This document shows positions 51,588 to 60,405 of a stretch of 64,000 nucleotides of DNA, one piece after another. The DNA is taken from contig NZ_AUIY01000021.1 of assembly GCF_000423945.1 (NCBI RefSeq), forward strand, positions 38,315-102,314, written 5' to 3'. The notes under the pieces were generated by a model that did no database searches, had not been told where the DNA came from, and saw only the letters and a list, made by a program, of their open reading frames with translations. The position numbers were made by a program, and so were the translations under genes. The DNA comes from Butyrivibrio sp. XPD2002. Its GTDB lineage: Bacteria; Bacillota; Clostridia; Lachnospirales; Lachnospiraceae. The number at the start of each line of letters is the position of its first letter. The first letter of the stretch is position 1.

Positions 51588-53540
51588 ATGTGGTTTTTGA
51601 TTCCAATAGCATTTTTCATAACGGCAGCGCTGCTGTCAGTGAAATTCAGGGAGAGCATATGTGACACCATTGCGGTGACAGGAGCTATACAGATTCTTTT
51701 TCTGTATGTCCTGGCACTCTTCCGTGGGATGAAGTTCATATATGTTTCATCCATTGCAACGATCCTGATCTTCGGCGGACTTTGTCTTGCGGATTTTATG
51801 TTCAAAAAGACCCCCGGAGTCAGTCAGAAGATCATACATATAAACCATAACAGACATAGCTTTAAGAGATGCCTTCAGGTCTTTGCAAGGCCTGAGGTTT
51901 TCGCGTTTATATTTATCATTGCAGTGGTGACCTTCCTTACAAGGAATCAGATTTTTACATGGTGGGATGATATCAACTTCTGGTCATCGGATGCAAAGCA
52001 GCTCTATTATCTGAATGGCTTTCCCGGAAAATATGGAAATGTATCTCCTGAGTTTGGAGATTACCCTCCGGTGACCTCCATTTTTAAGTGGATATTCCTT
52101 GAGATCAGTTCTAAAAAGTACATGGAAAGTCTTCAGTTTGCAGGCTACTACACACTGAATTTTGTATTTCTTATGCCGATCGTTAAGGGAGTCAGCACCA
52201 AGCTTGCGGCTCCTGCAACCTTCCTGGCATTCATGCTTCCCGGAATCATCAACGGAATCATCTTTTACGGAACACCCGCGGACATTACCATGGGTATTGT
52301 CTACGGTGCTCTTTTGTATGCTATCTGGGATAAGGACGGACATCAGAACATCTTCTATTATGGAAGGATTGCGCTCTACACAGCGGTTCTTTTGCTGACC
52401 AAATCCGTTGGAATCGAGTGGGCTGTTTTCGCTCTTATTTTCTTCTTTATGACCAATCCCGGAAAGGGAAGAAGAGCATCAAAGGTAAAGGGCATCTGCC
52501 TTGCAGCACTTTTTGCAGCGACCTTTTACGGAAGCTGGCTCCTGTTCTGCTTTATTAACAGAAGAGTTGCCAAGGCTACAGGCCTTGGAATAAGGATGGC
52601 TACAGGCTCCTACGTTGTACCTGCCAACGCCGCTCAGAAGGCGTGGTATTTCTTCCTGGGACTTTGGACCATGCCCATGCATGCAGACCATAACGTCACC
52701 TTTGATATGCCCATCGGAGTGATGATCGTCCTTATTTTTGCAGCACTTATTCTGATGATTAAAAAGGAGATCATTCCTCACAGAGAGAGGAAGAGATTTG
52801 CTCTTTTCTTTGGGCTTTCAGGAATAATCTCTTATGGAATTATTTTCATAGCACACATATCTCTGTTCCAGGCTGAGGATCAGTACCTTGATGCCTTCGC
52901 AATGACTAATTCTCTTGCAAGATACGGCGCACCCTTTACCATGGGAAGCATGTATCTTCTTATGGGCGTTGCCCTGACCTATGCAGGCAGCAAGAGGGCT
53001 GTCGAGGAAGCAGGGAATCCTGACCATGATGATTACTGGAAGAACAAGAGGAATATCATTTATATTCTTATCATACTTTTTGTGCTTCTAAATGCGGACT
53101 ATGTGGGCACCTACAATTCTCTTTACGGATATCGAAAGACCCTTGAGGAGAAGGCTGCTTATAATGCGGATATGATAGATGATGGTGGTCAGCGCTTTAT
53201 TGAGGCTCTGTACGGACACAGGGTTCTCTGGGGACACCGCGTACTGAACCTTCGAAGCGGCGATCCGGGACATTGGGTTCACGATACATATTTAAGTAAA
53301 GAAGTTTCCCCTGTTCCCGCAGTTTATGATACACTTACTGAGTCTGATGATGCCATTACATTGACAGATAAGATAAGAAAGAGCCATGCGGAGTATGTTT
53401 TTGCTGAGTCTGCACAGCTCTATGATAAGAATGCCTTTTCAGGATTTATGGAAAATGGCGAAGAATTTGAATTTTGGAAATTATATAAGGTAGAGGATAC
53501 CGGAGATAGCTTAAAGCTCATACCGGTGTACCTGTACTGA
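51588..53540 (+). CDS. Polytopic membrane protein, GT-C glycosyltransferase-like
   Basis: Protein of 650 residues with about 12 membrane helices and a C-terminal soluble part (about 540-650). After the third or fourth helix comes WWDDINFW, an acidic pair in the first large external loop as in GT-C enzymes that use polyprenyl-phosphate sugars; DYPP follows, which is also common there. It would act on the outer face of the membrane. The adjacent GT2-GtrA protein could make the lipid-linked sugar donor. Family is inferred from topology and motif. GGAG precedes the ATG at some distance. Confidence 0.7.
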   Translation: MWFLIPIAFFITAALLSVKFRESICDTIAVTGAIQILFLYVLALFRGMKFIYVSSIATILIFGGLCLADFMFKKTPGVSQKIIHINHNRHSFKRCLQVFARPEVFAFIFIIAVVTFLTRNQIFTWWDDINFWSSDAKQLYYLNGFPGKYGNVSPEFGDYPPVTSIFKWIFLEISSKKYMESLQFAGYYTLNFVFLMPIVKGVSTKLAAPATFLAFMLPGIINGIIFYGTPADITMGIVYGALLYAIWDKDGHQNIFYYGRIALYTAVLLLTKSVGIEWAVFALIFFFMTNPGKGRRASKVKGICLAALFAATFYGSWLLFCFINRRVAKATGLGIRMATGSYVVPANAAQKAWYFFLGLWTMPMHADHNVTFDMPIGVMIVLIFAALILMIKKEIIPHRERKRFALFFGLSGIISYGIIFIAHISLFQAEDQYLDAFAMTNSLARYGAPFTMGSMYLLMGVALTYAGSKRAVEEAGNPDHDDYWKNKRNIIYILIILFVLLNADYVGTYNSLYGYRKTLEEKAAYNADMIDDGGQRFIEALYGHRVLWGHRVLNLRSGDPGHWVHDTYLSKEVSPVPAVYDTLTESDDAITLTDKIRKSHAEYVFAESAQLYDKNAFSGFMENGEEFEFWKLYKVEDTGDSLKLIPVYLY

Positions 53541-53563
53541 TATGGAGTTACTAATCTTAAAAC

Positions 53564-54622
53564 ATGAGTGCAACAGTACCGATAATAATACCGGCCTACG
53601 AGCCTGATGAAAAATTAATAAAGCTTTTGTCTGAGATAAATACGGCAGGCTTTTCACCGATAATCGTTGTAAATGACGGCTCTGACGATGACGTCTACGG
53701 GGGCATTTTTAAAAGAGCCGAAAATGACTATGGCGTTATAGTCTTAAAGCACGCAGTCAATATGGGAAAGGGCAGAGCGTTAAAGGATGCGTTTAATTAC
53801 TGTCTCGTTGAGTACTCTGACCTTGTGGGTGTTATCACCGCAGATGCGGACGGACAGCACACCACCACTGATATAGGCCGCGTCAAGGCGGAGCTTATGG
53901 AGTATCCGGACAGCCTTATTATGGGCTGCAGGGATTTCGATGAGAGTGGCATTCCTGCCAGATCCGTTTTTGGCAATAAGACCACCAGCAGAGTCATGAA
54001 ATCCCTTGCGGGTGTCCACGTATCCGACACACAGACAGGGCTCAGGGCTATTCCTGCCAATTTCATGAGATATCTTTTAAATGAAAATGGTGAGAGGTTT
54101 GAATTTGAGACCAACATGCTCCTTGCTACCAAGGCTGAGGGAGTTCCCATCAGGGAGGTGGATATTCAGACCATCTATATCGAAGAGAATAAATCCAGCC
54201 ATTTTCATCCTATCAGGGATTCCATCAGAATTTATGCAGTGTTTGGCAAGTTCATAGTTTCATCGTTGTCATCAAGCCTTGTTGACATGCTGATGTTTGC
54301 TCTGTTCTGCAGAATATTCAGAAGAGTACAGGGCCTTCCTGTGGGATACATCATGCTCTCCACCATTTTAGCGAGAGTCGTATCCGCCACCTACAATTTC
54401 AGTGTGAATTACAAGGTGGTATTTAAGGGAACCGAGAACAAGTGGATGAGTGCGGTGAAGTATGCCGTTTTGGCAGTTATGATCGTTCTCCTCAGCGGCT
54501 ACGGAGTTACCTATATTTACAGATTTTTCCCCAGCGTTCCGGAAGTGCTGGTAAAGATACCTGTTGACTGTATCCTGTTTTTGCTTAGCTTCTGGATTCA
54601 GCGCGAGTTCGTATATAAATAG
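53564..54622 (+). CDS. Family 2 glycosyltransferase fused to GtrA-like membrane domain
   Basis: Protein of 352 residues. The N-terminal ~225 are a GT-A/GT2 dolichol-phosphate-mannose-synthase-like enzyme: VNDGSDDD, KGRALKDAFNYC and ITADADGQH, the metal-binding DxD region. The C-terminal ~125 residues have four membrane helices of the GtrA type (FIVSSLSSSLVDMLMFALFC, ATYNFSVNYKVVF). Such fusions make polyprenyl-phosphate sugars and help flip them, supplying GT-C enzymes such as the one encoded just upstream. The ribosome site GGAG is rather far from the ATG, suggesting coupling to the upstream gene. It probably forms an operon with 51588 and 54635. Confidence 0.9.
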   Translation: MSATVPIIIPAYEPDEKLIKLLSEINTAGFSPIIVVNDGSDDDVYGGIFKRAENDYGVIVLKHAVNMGKGRALKDAFNYCLVEYSDLVGVITADADGQHTTTDIGRVKAELMEYPDSLIMGCRDFDESGIPARSVFGNKTTSRVMKSLAGVHVSDTQTGLRAIPANFMRYLLNENGERFEFETNMLLATKAEGVPIREVDIQTIYIEENKSSHFHPIRDSIRIYAVFGKFIVSSLSSSLVDMLMFALFCRIFRRVQGLPVGYIMLSTILARVVSATYNFSVNYKVVFKGTENKWMSAVKYAVLAVMIVLLSGYGVTYIYRFFPSVPEVLVKIPVDCILFLLSFWIQREFVYK

Positions 54623-54634
54623 AAATGGAGCAAT

Positions 54635-55165
54635 ATGAGACCGACACCCAGAAAAAAATCAAAAACTTACAACCTTGGAATGATGGCGCTCCTGTTTCTG
54701 TGCGCTATTTACATAATAATCTATCCGCACATCATAGCACCCAATCAGGCGAAGACTGAGGATGAGCCTGCAGAGAGCTCATCCTATGAGAAGGTTGAGA
54801 ACGCAGCGGAGGTTATAACCGGTACGGATGAAGCGGCGACAAGTGCAGCCGAGTCAGCTATTGCAGCTATTGAGGAGAAGGAGAAAATCGCAGCTTCCGC
54901 CACCTACAGTTTTTGGAGCGATGAGAAGCTGAGAAGCCACTTTGAAAAGCATGGCCATGAGATGGGATTTTCTACTCAGAAGGAGTACCTTGACGCAGCC
55001 AATGCGCTTATAAATAACCCCGAGGCCCTTCATAAGACAGAGGCAGAGGACGGGGATGCTATTTACTATCTGGAATCCACTGATGAGATAGCCTTTGTAT
55101 CGACTGACGGATATATCCGTACCTACTTTATTTGTTCGGGAAAAGACTATTTTGAGAGACAGTAG
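54635..55165 (+). CDS. Membrane-anchored protein with toxin-fold-like C-terminal domain
   Basis: Protein of 176 residues. One membrane helix (about 14-31) and a Glu/Ala-rich stalk (38-85) lead to a domain reading KLRSHFEKHGHEMGFSTQKE, then an AIYYLESTDEIAFVSTDGYI strand block and RTYF. The pattern HxxKHGxEhGF...(E/D)Y...A...Y...t.Efavvs.DGyIrTyf is one I associate with C-terminal domains of polymorphic (BECR/EndoU-like RNase) toxins, with candidate His and Arg/Thr active residues. Here it is short, anchored outside the membrane and linked to glycan genes, with no immunity gene apparent. GGAG lies before the ATG. Function is uncertain. Confidence 0.75.
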   Translation: MRPTPRKKSKTYNLGMMALLFLCAIYIIIYPHIIAPNQAKTEDEPAESSSYEKVENAAEVITGTDEAATSAAESAIAAIEEKEKIAASATYSFWSDEKLRSHFEKHGHEMGFSTQKEYLDAANALINNPEALHKTEAEDGDAIYYLESTDEIAFVSTDGYIRTYFICSGKDYFERQ

Positions 55166-55303
55166 AATTATAAATTAATTATAAAGAGGAGAAATCTTTA
55201 TTTAGTAAAAATTAACAACTGTATTTCGTCTATTCTGATAAAATAATATGTGTGGAAAAGTTTTGTAACTGCGATCATATATTTTCTTATTCAGGAGGAC
55301 ATT

Positions 55304-56788
55304 ATGGATAAATATCAATTCTCCCGTGCCAATCAGCGAGCGTATGCGGTATGCCTTATTATTGTGTGTACCTGTGCACTCGCCTTTATTATTGAGGGGG
55401 TTACTCAGGGCTTTTCTGGAGGCAGAATACTTGAGCTTGTATCTGTTGCCGTCAGCATAGCTGTTATGAGTGCCGGCGTTACAAGATTCAAGGAGGAAAA
55501 GCTCGGCTCGGTTCTTATTATGATTGGAGCTACAGTTACCTTCGTAATCGTTATGCTCGTTGAAAACCAACTGTTCTATGTTATGTTCGGACTTCCGATC
55601 CTTGTATGTGCCGTTATCTATATGAACAGGCGTATCATAATCGGAGGAAGCACAGTAATCTTACTTATGTATGTTATCTGCGCTTTCCGTGTTATGGCGA
55701 GACAGGATAGGGGCATGACAGAGATCGTCCTTTCAGGAATTGCCACAGTACTCCTTATCATGTCAGCATATTTTGCTCAGAACCTCCTGTACACCTTTAA
55801 TGAAGAGCATTTTTCAACAATTGAAGAACACAATCAGGTGCAGGAAGCTGCAAGCAAGGATATGGGTAAGGTTGCACGCAGAATTGCCAAGCACTTCGAT
55901 CAGGCCCAGGGCAGTATAGCAGAGCTGGAGTCCATCATTGAGAATACCTCTAATGGAATGAAGGATATTGCCGGATCTACAGAGAGCACAGCTAATGCCG
56001 TTACCGATGAGGCTCAGAAGGTTGCAGAGATCAGAGAACAGACACAGGTTGCAGATGATCAGCGCCAGCAGATGATCGATGCTTCTGCCAGCACCAAGGA
56101 AACCATCGCAGAGGTTGCAAAGACAATCGAGGTTCTGCGTGACAAGGCAAGAGGCGTTCGCTCAGCCAGCCAGATTACAGCAGAGTCCACCAAGGCCGTT
56201 CTTAATAAGGTGGAGGATGTACAGAAGATCCTGGGATCCATCATGGCGATTTCAAAACAGACAAACCTCCTTGCTCTGAATGCATCAATTGAGGCAGCAA
56301 GAGCAGGTGAAGCAGGAAAAGGATTTGCGGTAGTTGCTGAGGATATCAGACAGCTGTCAGAGCAGACCAACAACGCTTCAAATGAGATCACAAAGATTAT
56401 TGGAGAGCTTACCGAGGATGCCAACAAGGCTATGGAAAGTATCGATAATACCGTTGAATCCGTTGAACTTCAGAATGAAGTTATCCGTGATACAGCACAG
56501 GCCTTTGAAACCATCGACAGCAATGTTGAGGATCTCATTGGCAAGATCGAAGAGATCGGAAACAGCATGGAGATGATCAATAACTCTACAAATGAGATCA
56601 ATGATAGTATCTCCAATCTGTCTGCTACCAGCCAGGAGGTTGCAGCCCTCTCCAGTGACGGACTTAAGAATGCACAGAATGCTGTTGAGAAGTTTGAGAA
56701 CTTCAAGGATTCACTTGATGGTATTTATAAGGAAGCTCAGAGACTTAAGGAAATTAATTTTGATTCCGACGATTCCGATGATGATTAA
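55304..56788 (+). CDS. Methyl-accepting chemotaxis-type receptor with membrane-embedded sensor
   Basis: Protein of 494 residues. About six membrane helices (20-180) replace the usual external sensor, there is no HAMP domain, and the coiled-coil signalling domain follows with the tip [20 protein letters not shown]. It ends in an acidic SDDSDDD tail, with no CheR-docking pentapeptide. It may sense membrane state, redox or a hydrophobic ligand. CAGGAGG before the ATG at 55304 fixes the start. A small gene of unknown function follows 27 bases later and is likely cotranscribed. Confidence 0.9.
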   Translation: MDKYQFSRANQRAYAVCLIIVCTCALAFIIEGVTQGFSGGRILELVSVAVSIAVMSAGVTRFKEEKLGSVLIMIGATVTFVIVMLVENQLFYVMFGLPILVCAVIYMNRRIIIGGSTVILLMYVICAFRVMARQDRGMTEIVLSGIATVLLIMSAYFAQNLLYTFNEEHFSTIEEHNQVQEAASKDMGKVARRIAKHFDQAQGSIAELESIIENTSNGMKDIAGSTESTANAVTDEAQKVAEIREQTQVADDQRQQMIDASASTKETIAEVAKTIEVLRDKARGVRSASQITAESTKAVLNKVEDVQKILGSIMAISKQTNLLALNASIEAARAGEAGKGFAVVAEDIRQLSEQTNNASNEITKIIGELTEDANKAMESIDNTVESVELQNEVIRDTAQAFETIDSNVEDLIGKIEEIGNSMEMINNSTNEINDSISNLSATSQEVAALSSDGLKNAQNAVEKFENFKDSLDGIYKEAQRLKEINFDSDDSDDD

Positions 56789-56815
56789 TGAGTAGCAGGA
56801 AAAGGAGGTTTTTAT

Positions 56816-57067
56816 ATGAGAGTATTATTTGCAGCCGGACGTGTTCGTGAGGTTACCGATGTGGAAGTAGTAGGAATGGATGTCGGTGATGGCCAGATCA
56901 TTGGAACACAGGTGAACTTTATCATGGCAAACGGCAATAAGATAGAGTACATATACAGTCAGGGCGTTCCGATCGAGGAATCCGGACAGAAGGCTGTAGA
57001 ATTCGTTCAGGAGCTCTATAAAAACGGATATGCAGATTTCTCACAGGAAATTGTAGAGATGCTGTAA
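56816..57067 (+). CDS. Small hypothetical protein
   Basis: Protein of 83 residues with a beta-rich look (TDVEVVGMDVGDGQIIGTQV, IEYIYSQGVPIE) and a C-terminal helix (VEFVQELYKNGYADFSQEIV). Cytoplasmic, not recognised. AAAGGAGG precedes the ATG. It lies directly after the MCP-like gene and before a terminator, so it probably works or is at least regulated with that receptor. Confidence 0.72.
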   Translation: MRVLFAAGRVREVTDVEVVGMDVGDGQIIGTQVNFIMANGNKIEYIYSQGVPIEESGQKAVEFVQELYKNGYADFSQEIVEML

Positions 57068-57098
57068 GCTTAAAAAATTATATAGGAAAAATAAGAAA

Positions 57099-57133
57099 CG
57101 CCCTTGCTCGCAATGAACAAGGGCGATATTTTT
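57099..57133. terminator. Intrinsic terminator between convergent genes
   Basis: CGCCCTTG / CAAGGGCG stem followed by ATATTTTT. Confidence 0.8.
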
Positions 57134-57139
57134 GCTTGT

Positions 57140-58183
57140 TTACAGCATCACCGAGATAAGTATTGTAAGACCGGTACATACAAGTATAAGTGCGATCATG
57201 CCGACATTCAGGATCGACTTTATGCTGAACTTACCCTGGATCGGAGCTCCGGGAGTGTTCTGAAGCAGATTACCTTTTGCAATAAACATGATCAGAAGAA
57301 TAAATCCTATAATGGCTAATCCATACTGAACGAGGTTGTAAATGATCATACCCGGTGAAGTAGCGTTTTTAAGTGTAGGATCGATCAAAAGCGGAATAAA
57401 GGCGCCGAAGCAGTTGAAGGTCATGTGCATGATGATCGTATATATAAGGCGTCTTGTGTAAACGTATACGTAAGCAAGTACTATTCCCAGGAAGAATGCA
57501 TAGAAGAACTGGAATATATTGGTGTGAATAAGACCGAATATAAAGCCTGATACAAAGATCGCATTCCATTCGCCGTAACGTCTGCAGTAGCCTACAACAG
57601 CGTATCTAAAAAGTATCTCCTCGAATATCGGAGCAAGTATTACTGTGAGAAGAAGCACAAGACCCAGGGGCATATCCGAGATCATTGAGGTCAGAAGGTT
57701 GTTCATATCGTTGCCTGTGACAAGAGATACGAGATATGCAAGTCCTGCACCTATCGCTGATCCGATTATTCCAAGAGGGAACATAAACATAAGGAAATTG
57801 AAAAATTCCCAGGGTGTGAGATTCCTTTTCAGGGAATTCTCGTAAGGAGTGGAGAATTTAAAACCGCTGAGTGTGGGAATATCTCTGTGTCCTCTGGAAT
57901 TAAGAATCAAAATTGTGAGCGGAATACAAACAAAGTAGCTTACGCACATGGAAGCAAGGTTGATCATTCCTGTGTTTGAGCTGAACCTGGTAGTTATCTC
58001 TGTTACAAGAGCCGGATCAATAGTCGGTGTAGACATGCCGCCATCTGCCATCATGCTAAACATATAAAACAGTGTATAAATAAATGAGGCAATTGCCACC
58101 ACAACTGATGCGAGAACGTTGGATAATATCATGTAGAAAACTATAGCTATACCAAGATGCGAATATTTTTTTGCAACTGACAT
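57140..58183 (-). CDS. CPBP family intramembrane glutamic endopeptidase
   Basis: Membrane protease-like protein of 347 residues with eight or so hydrophobic segments. The family motifs are present: FEEILFRYAVVGYCRR (EExxxR), then FGLIHTN and, in the next helix, a His in IIMHMTFNCFGAF. The family (Abi/CAAX-type) includes processing and self-immunity proteins for bacteriocins, but most members are uncharacterised. AAAAGGAG precedes the ATG. It is monocistronic. The peptide-export locus is 12 kb away, too far to assign an immunity role from context. Confidence 0.9.
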   Translation of the reverse strand: MSVAKKYSHLGIAIVFYMILSNVLASVVVAIASFIYTLFYMFSMMADGGMSTPTIDPALVTEITTRFSSNTGMINLASMCVSYFVCIPLTILILNSRGHRDIPTLSGFKFSTPYENSLKRNLTPWEFFNFLMFMFPLGIIGSAIGAGLAYLVSLVTGNDMNNLLTSMISDMPLGLVLLLTVILAPIFEEILFRYAVVGYCRRYGEWNAIFVSGFIFGLIHTNIFQFFYAFFLGIVLAYVYVYTRRLIYTIIMHMTFNCFGAFIPLLIDPTLKNATSPGMIIYNLVQYGLAIIGFILLIMFIAKGNLLQNTPGAPIQGKFSIKSILNVGMIALILVCTGLTILISVML

Positions 58184-58275
58184 TAAGATAAACTCCTTTT
58201 CTTAAAAATCTAATAGAAGTATACGAAATAAAGTCGTGCGTGTAAAGGAAACATAGATATGATATTATATGGGTT

Positions 58276-59004
58276 ATGAAAGAAAGAGACGAAAGCAGAA
58301 TCGGTATCAGACGCACCACCAGAAGCCAGTACCGAAGAGAGCTAAAGAAATTTATAAGTGAAGGAAAGGGTCATTACAGATGCAGATTTGCAGACCTCGC
58401 CTATGAGATGGGTGATATGTACCGCAAGGGTATAGGAGGACCTTCGGACATATCCAAGGCTTACTATTATTATCTCCAGGCAGAGCATGCAGTGATGCTC
58501 AGACTCCAGGTGAAAAGGGACAGCGAGGACGAAGCTTTTCTTGCGAAGATCAGACTTGTCCTTACCCAGCTTCGTAGAAAGCTTGGATACGGCAGTGAGA
58601 AGCTCTATTGCAGCACACACCCCTTTGTTCTTTATCAGGCTCTTGAGGAGGGACATGATATCATGATCTCCTTCAGACACATGAAGAGTGGAAGGATAAA
58701 GATCATAGGCGCAAGGATTCCCAAGGCAGGAAGAGAAGAGTGCAAAAGATCAAGAATGCTCATCACCTATGACAGATTCCACTATTGTGAGCTTAAGGAT
58801 TTCGTTATCACCTACGCTCAGAATGTGCAGGGACTCTGGTACGCTGAGACTGAGGACTGTATAAGGGTAGACACCATCACTCTTGTAATGGATGAGCTTG
58901 TGGGTAACAGATGTGAGTTCTACTACCGCGATAAGCTTGTGGCCTATATTTTTGCTGAGGATTATGTTGTCAGCTCAGGTCGTCCAAGATATATGAGATT
59001 TTAA
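58276..59004 (+). CDS. Hypothetical protein with an N-terminal Sel1-like segment
   Basis: Protein of 242 residues, basic N-terminus (RIGIRRTTRSQYRRELKKF). Residues ~38-75 (ADLAYEMGDMYRKGIGGPSD, then ISKAYYYYLQAE) fit one Sel1/TPR-like repeat; the rest is a mixed alpha/beta domain that I cannot place. No ribosome site precedes the ATG; a TATTATAT box ends only nine bases upstream, so translation may be leaderless or begin at a later Met. It diverges from the CPBP gene. Confidence 0.7.
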   Translation: MKERDESRIGIRRTTRSQYRRELKKFISEGKGHYRCRFADLAYEMGDMYRKGIGGPSDISKAYYYYLQAEHAVMLRLQVKRDSEDEAFLAKIRLVLTQLRRKLGYGSEKLYCSTHPFVLYQALEEGHDIMISFRHMKSGRIKIIGARIPKAGREECKRSRMLITYDRFHYCELKDFVITYAQNVQGLWYAETEDCIRVDTITLVMDELVGNRCEFYYRDKLVAYIFAEDYVVSSGRPRYMRF

Positions 59005-59025
59005 ATTGATAGTTAAAATAGCCAG

Positions 59026-59060
59026 GACTGCTGCAGTAATGCGGCAGTCTTTTTAGTTTT
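59026..59060 (+). terminator. Intrinsic terminator after the 58276 gene
   Basis: GACTGCTGC / GCGGCAGTC stem followed by TTTTTAGTTTTTT. Confidence 0.88.
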
Positions 59061-59168
59061 TTATATTTTATAAAATGTTTATGAAATATACATAGTTTGG
59101 GATGGCCGCTTATGAGATACTAAATATAACAATTATATTCGATACTATTATTATTAGGAGGGGAAGTA

Positions 59169-60104
59169 ATGATTTGTACGAATTGTGGAGCAAAAATACC
59201 GGATAATTCAACAACTTGTGAAAAATGCGGAGCGAAAATAGAAGCTCCCGAGACTGAAGAAAAGACCAGAAACAAAGCTCTCAGCGCCGTATTGATCATT
59301 GTATTTATATTGGGCGCGGTTGCGGCTATTTTACTTTTGAACATCAGGAAAAACAGCCCGCTTCACGGGGCTAAGCTTAAAAAACAGGTAGTCTGGGAGA
59401 CGGAGGATCTGACCGTTTCCGTAAAGGGACTAAAATACGATAAGGAAAACACCGAGAATCCCTATTACATCGAGATGAAGGCTGAGAATAAGGGCTCTGC
59501 CGATAAGGTTGTTACCTGCGAAGCAGCTGCAATAAATGATGTAAAGGTGGATGCTGACTTTGAACTAAATGTTCCTGCAGGCGGAGAGGCCGAAGGAAGG
59601 CTTACATTTACGGACAGATACCTGAATTCTCTGGATATATTCAAGACCTTTTCAACAGTATCATTAGCACTCAGATCAGATGATCAGATAAGTGGCAAGG
59701 TCTCCATGAAGACAGGGCTTAAGAAGAATAAGGCTACTCTGAATAAGGGTGATGCTACCCATCAGTATGATGAAAATAATGTGATCGTAAATTATGAGGC
59801 TCTTGATGTGGGCTACAGCGGATTTGGACCTGCAGTTGTACTCTATGTGGAGAACAACAGCGATGAGGTTATCCGCGCGAGAATAGGAGAGGCGAAGGTA
59901 AATGGCACCGTAGTTGAATGTAAGACTGATGATACGGGATTATTACCTCACACAGCAGGATACGTTCAGTTTGTTATTGATAACGAGCAGCTTACAAGCA
60001 ATAACCTGCTTCCACTCAGCAAGGTGAGTACGAAGATCGAATTTTATGATCCTGTGACACAGGAGACAAAGTTCACTGCACCTATACTTATAAACAATCC
60101 GTAG
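59169..60104 (+). CDS. Zinc-ribbon membrane protein
   Basis: Protein of 311 residues. An N-terminal zinc ribbon with Cys3, Cys6, Cys17 and Cys20 (CTNCGAKIPDNSTTCEKC) is cytoplasmic. A membrane helix follows (about 38-57, VLIIVFILGAVAAILLL). The remaining ~250 residues are an external beta-rich region with two similar halves (VWETEDLTVSVKGLKYDKEN; NVIVNYEALDVGYSGFGPAV), perhaps tandem immunoglobulin-like domains. This topology is common in uncharacterised Firmicute proteins. AGGAGGGG precedes the ATG. Partner and function unknown. Confidence 0.82.
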   Translation: MICTNCGAKIPDNSTTCEKCGAKIEAPETEEKTRNKALSAVLIIVFILGAVAAILLLNIRKNSPLHGAKLKKQVVWETEDLTVSVKGLKYDKENTENPYYIEMKAENKGSADKVVTCEAAAINDVKVDADFELNVPAGGEAEGRLTFTDRYLNSLDIFKTFSTVSLALRSDDQISGKVSMKTGLKKNKATLNKGDATHQYDENNVIVNYEALDVGYSGFGPAVVLYVENNSDEVIRARIGEAKVNGTVVECKTDDTGLLPHTAGYVQFVIDNEQLTSNNLLPLSKVSTKIEFYDPVTQETKFTAPILINNP

Positions 60105-60229
60105 GAAACTTTTTGACATACTTGCGTACTAAAGAAGGATAGAAATATAGATTGGTTGCGAAGCGTGAGAATAAGCTTCGGAAACGATTTTTAATCAAAT
60201 TTTATAAAATTTATGAAAAATCGTAAGCT

Positions 60230-60384
60230 TTTATATTGTTTTTCTGCAAAAGTATGATAAAATCTAAGTATGTTAAGAGTTTGATGAACAGGTATACAAA
60301 GTATACAATTTTATAAATCGTTCTGCGGTTTATATTCTATGAGGGAGAAAGAGACCGGTACATAAGTACCGGCTCTTTTGTTTT
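60230..60384 (+). ncRNA. Candidate intergenic small RNA
   Basis: In the 301-base gap before the convergent gene at 60406, a possible promoter (TTGTTT near 60236 and an ATGATAAAAT-like -10 near 60254) is followed by hairpins GTATAC-AAA-GTATAC (60292-60306), TATAAA..TTTATA (around 60312-60334) and a terminator at 60351-60384. There is no open frame, and no plus-strand gene follows. A short, stable transcript would explain the arrangement. Confidence 0.4.
60351..60384. terminator. Intrinsic terminator before the convergent MCP-like gene
   Basis: GAGACCGGTAC-ATAA-GTACCGGCTC, with one bulged base, followed by TTTTGTTTTT. Confidence 0.85.
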
Positions 60385-60405
60385 TATGTATAAAATTATT
60401 GTATT

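Noticed and set aside
57140..58183. Immunity protein for the peptide-export locus
   Set aside because: CPBP proteins can be immunity factors, but this gene is 12 kb away in its own unit with no shared features.
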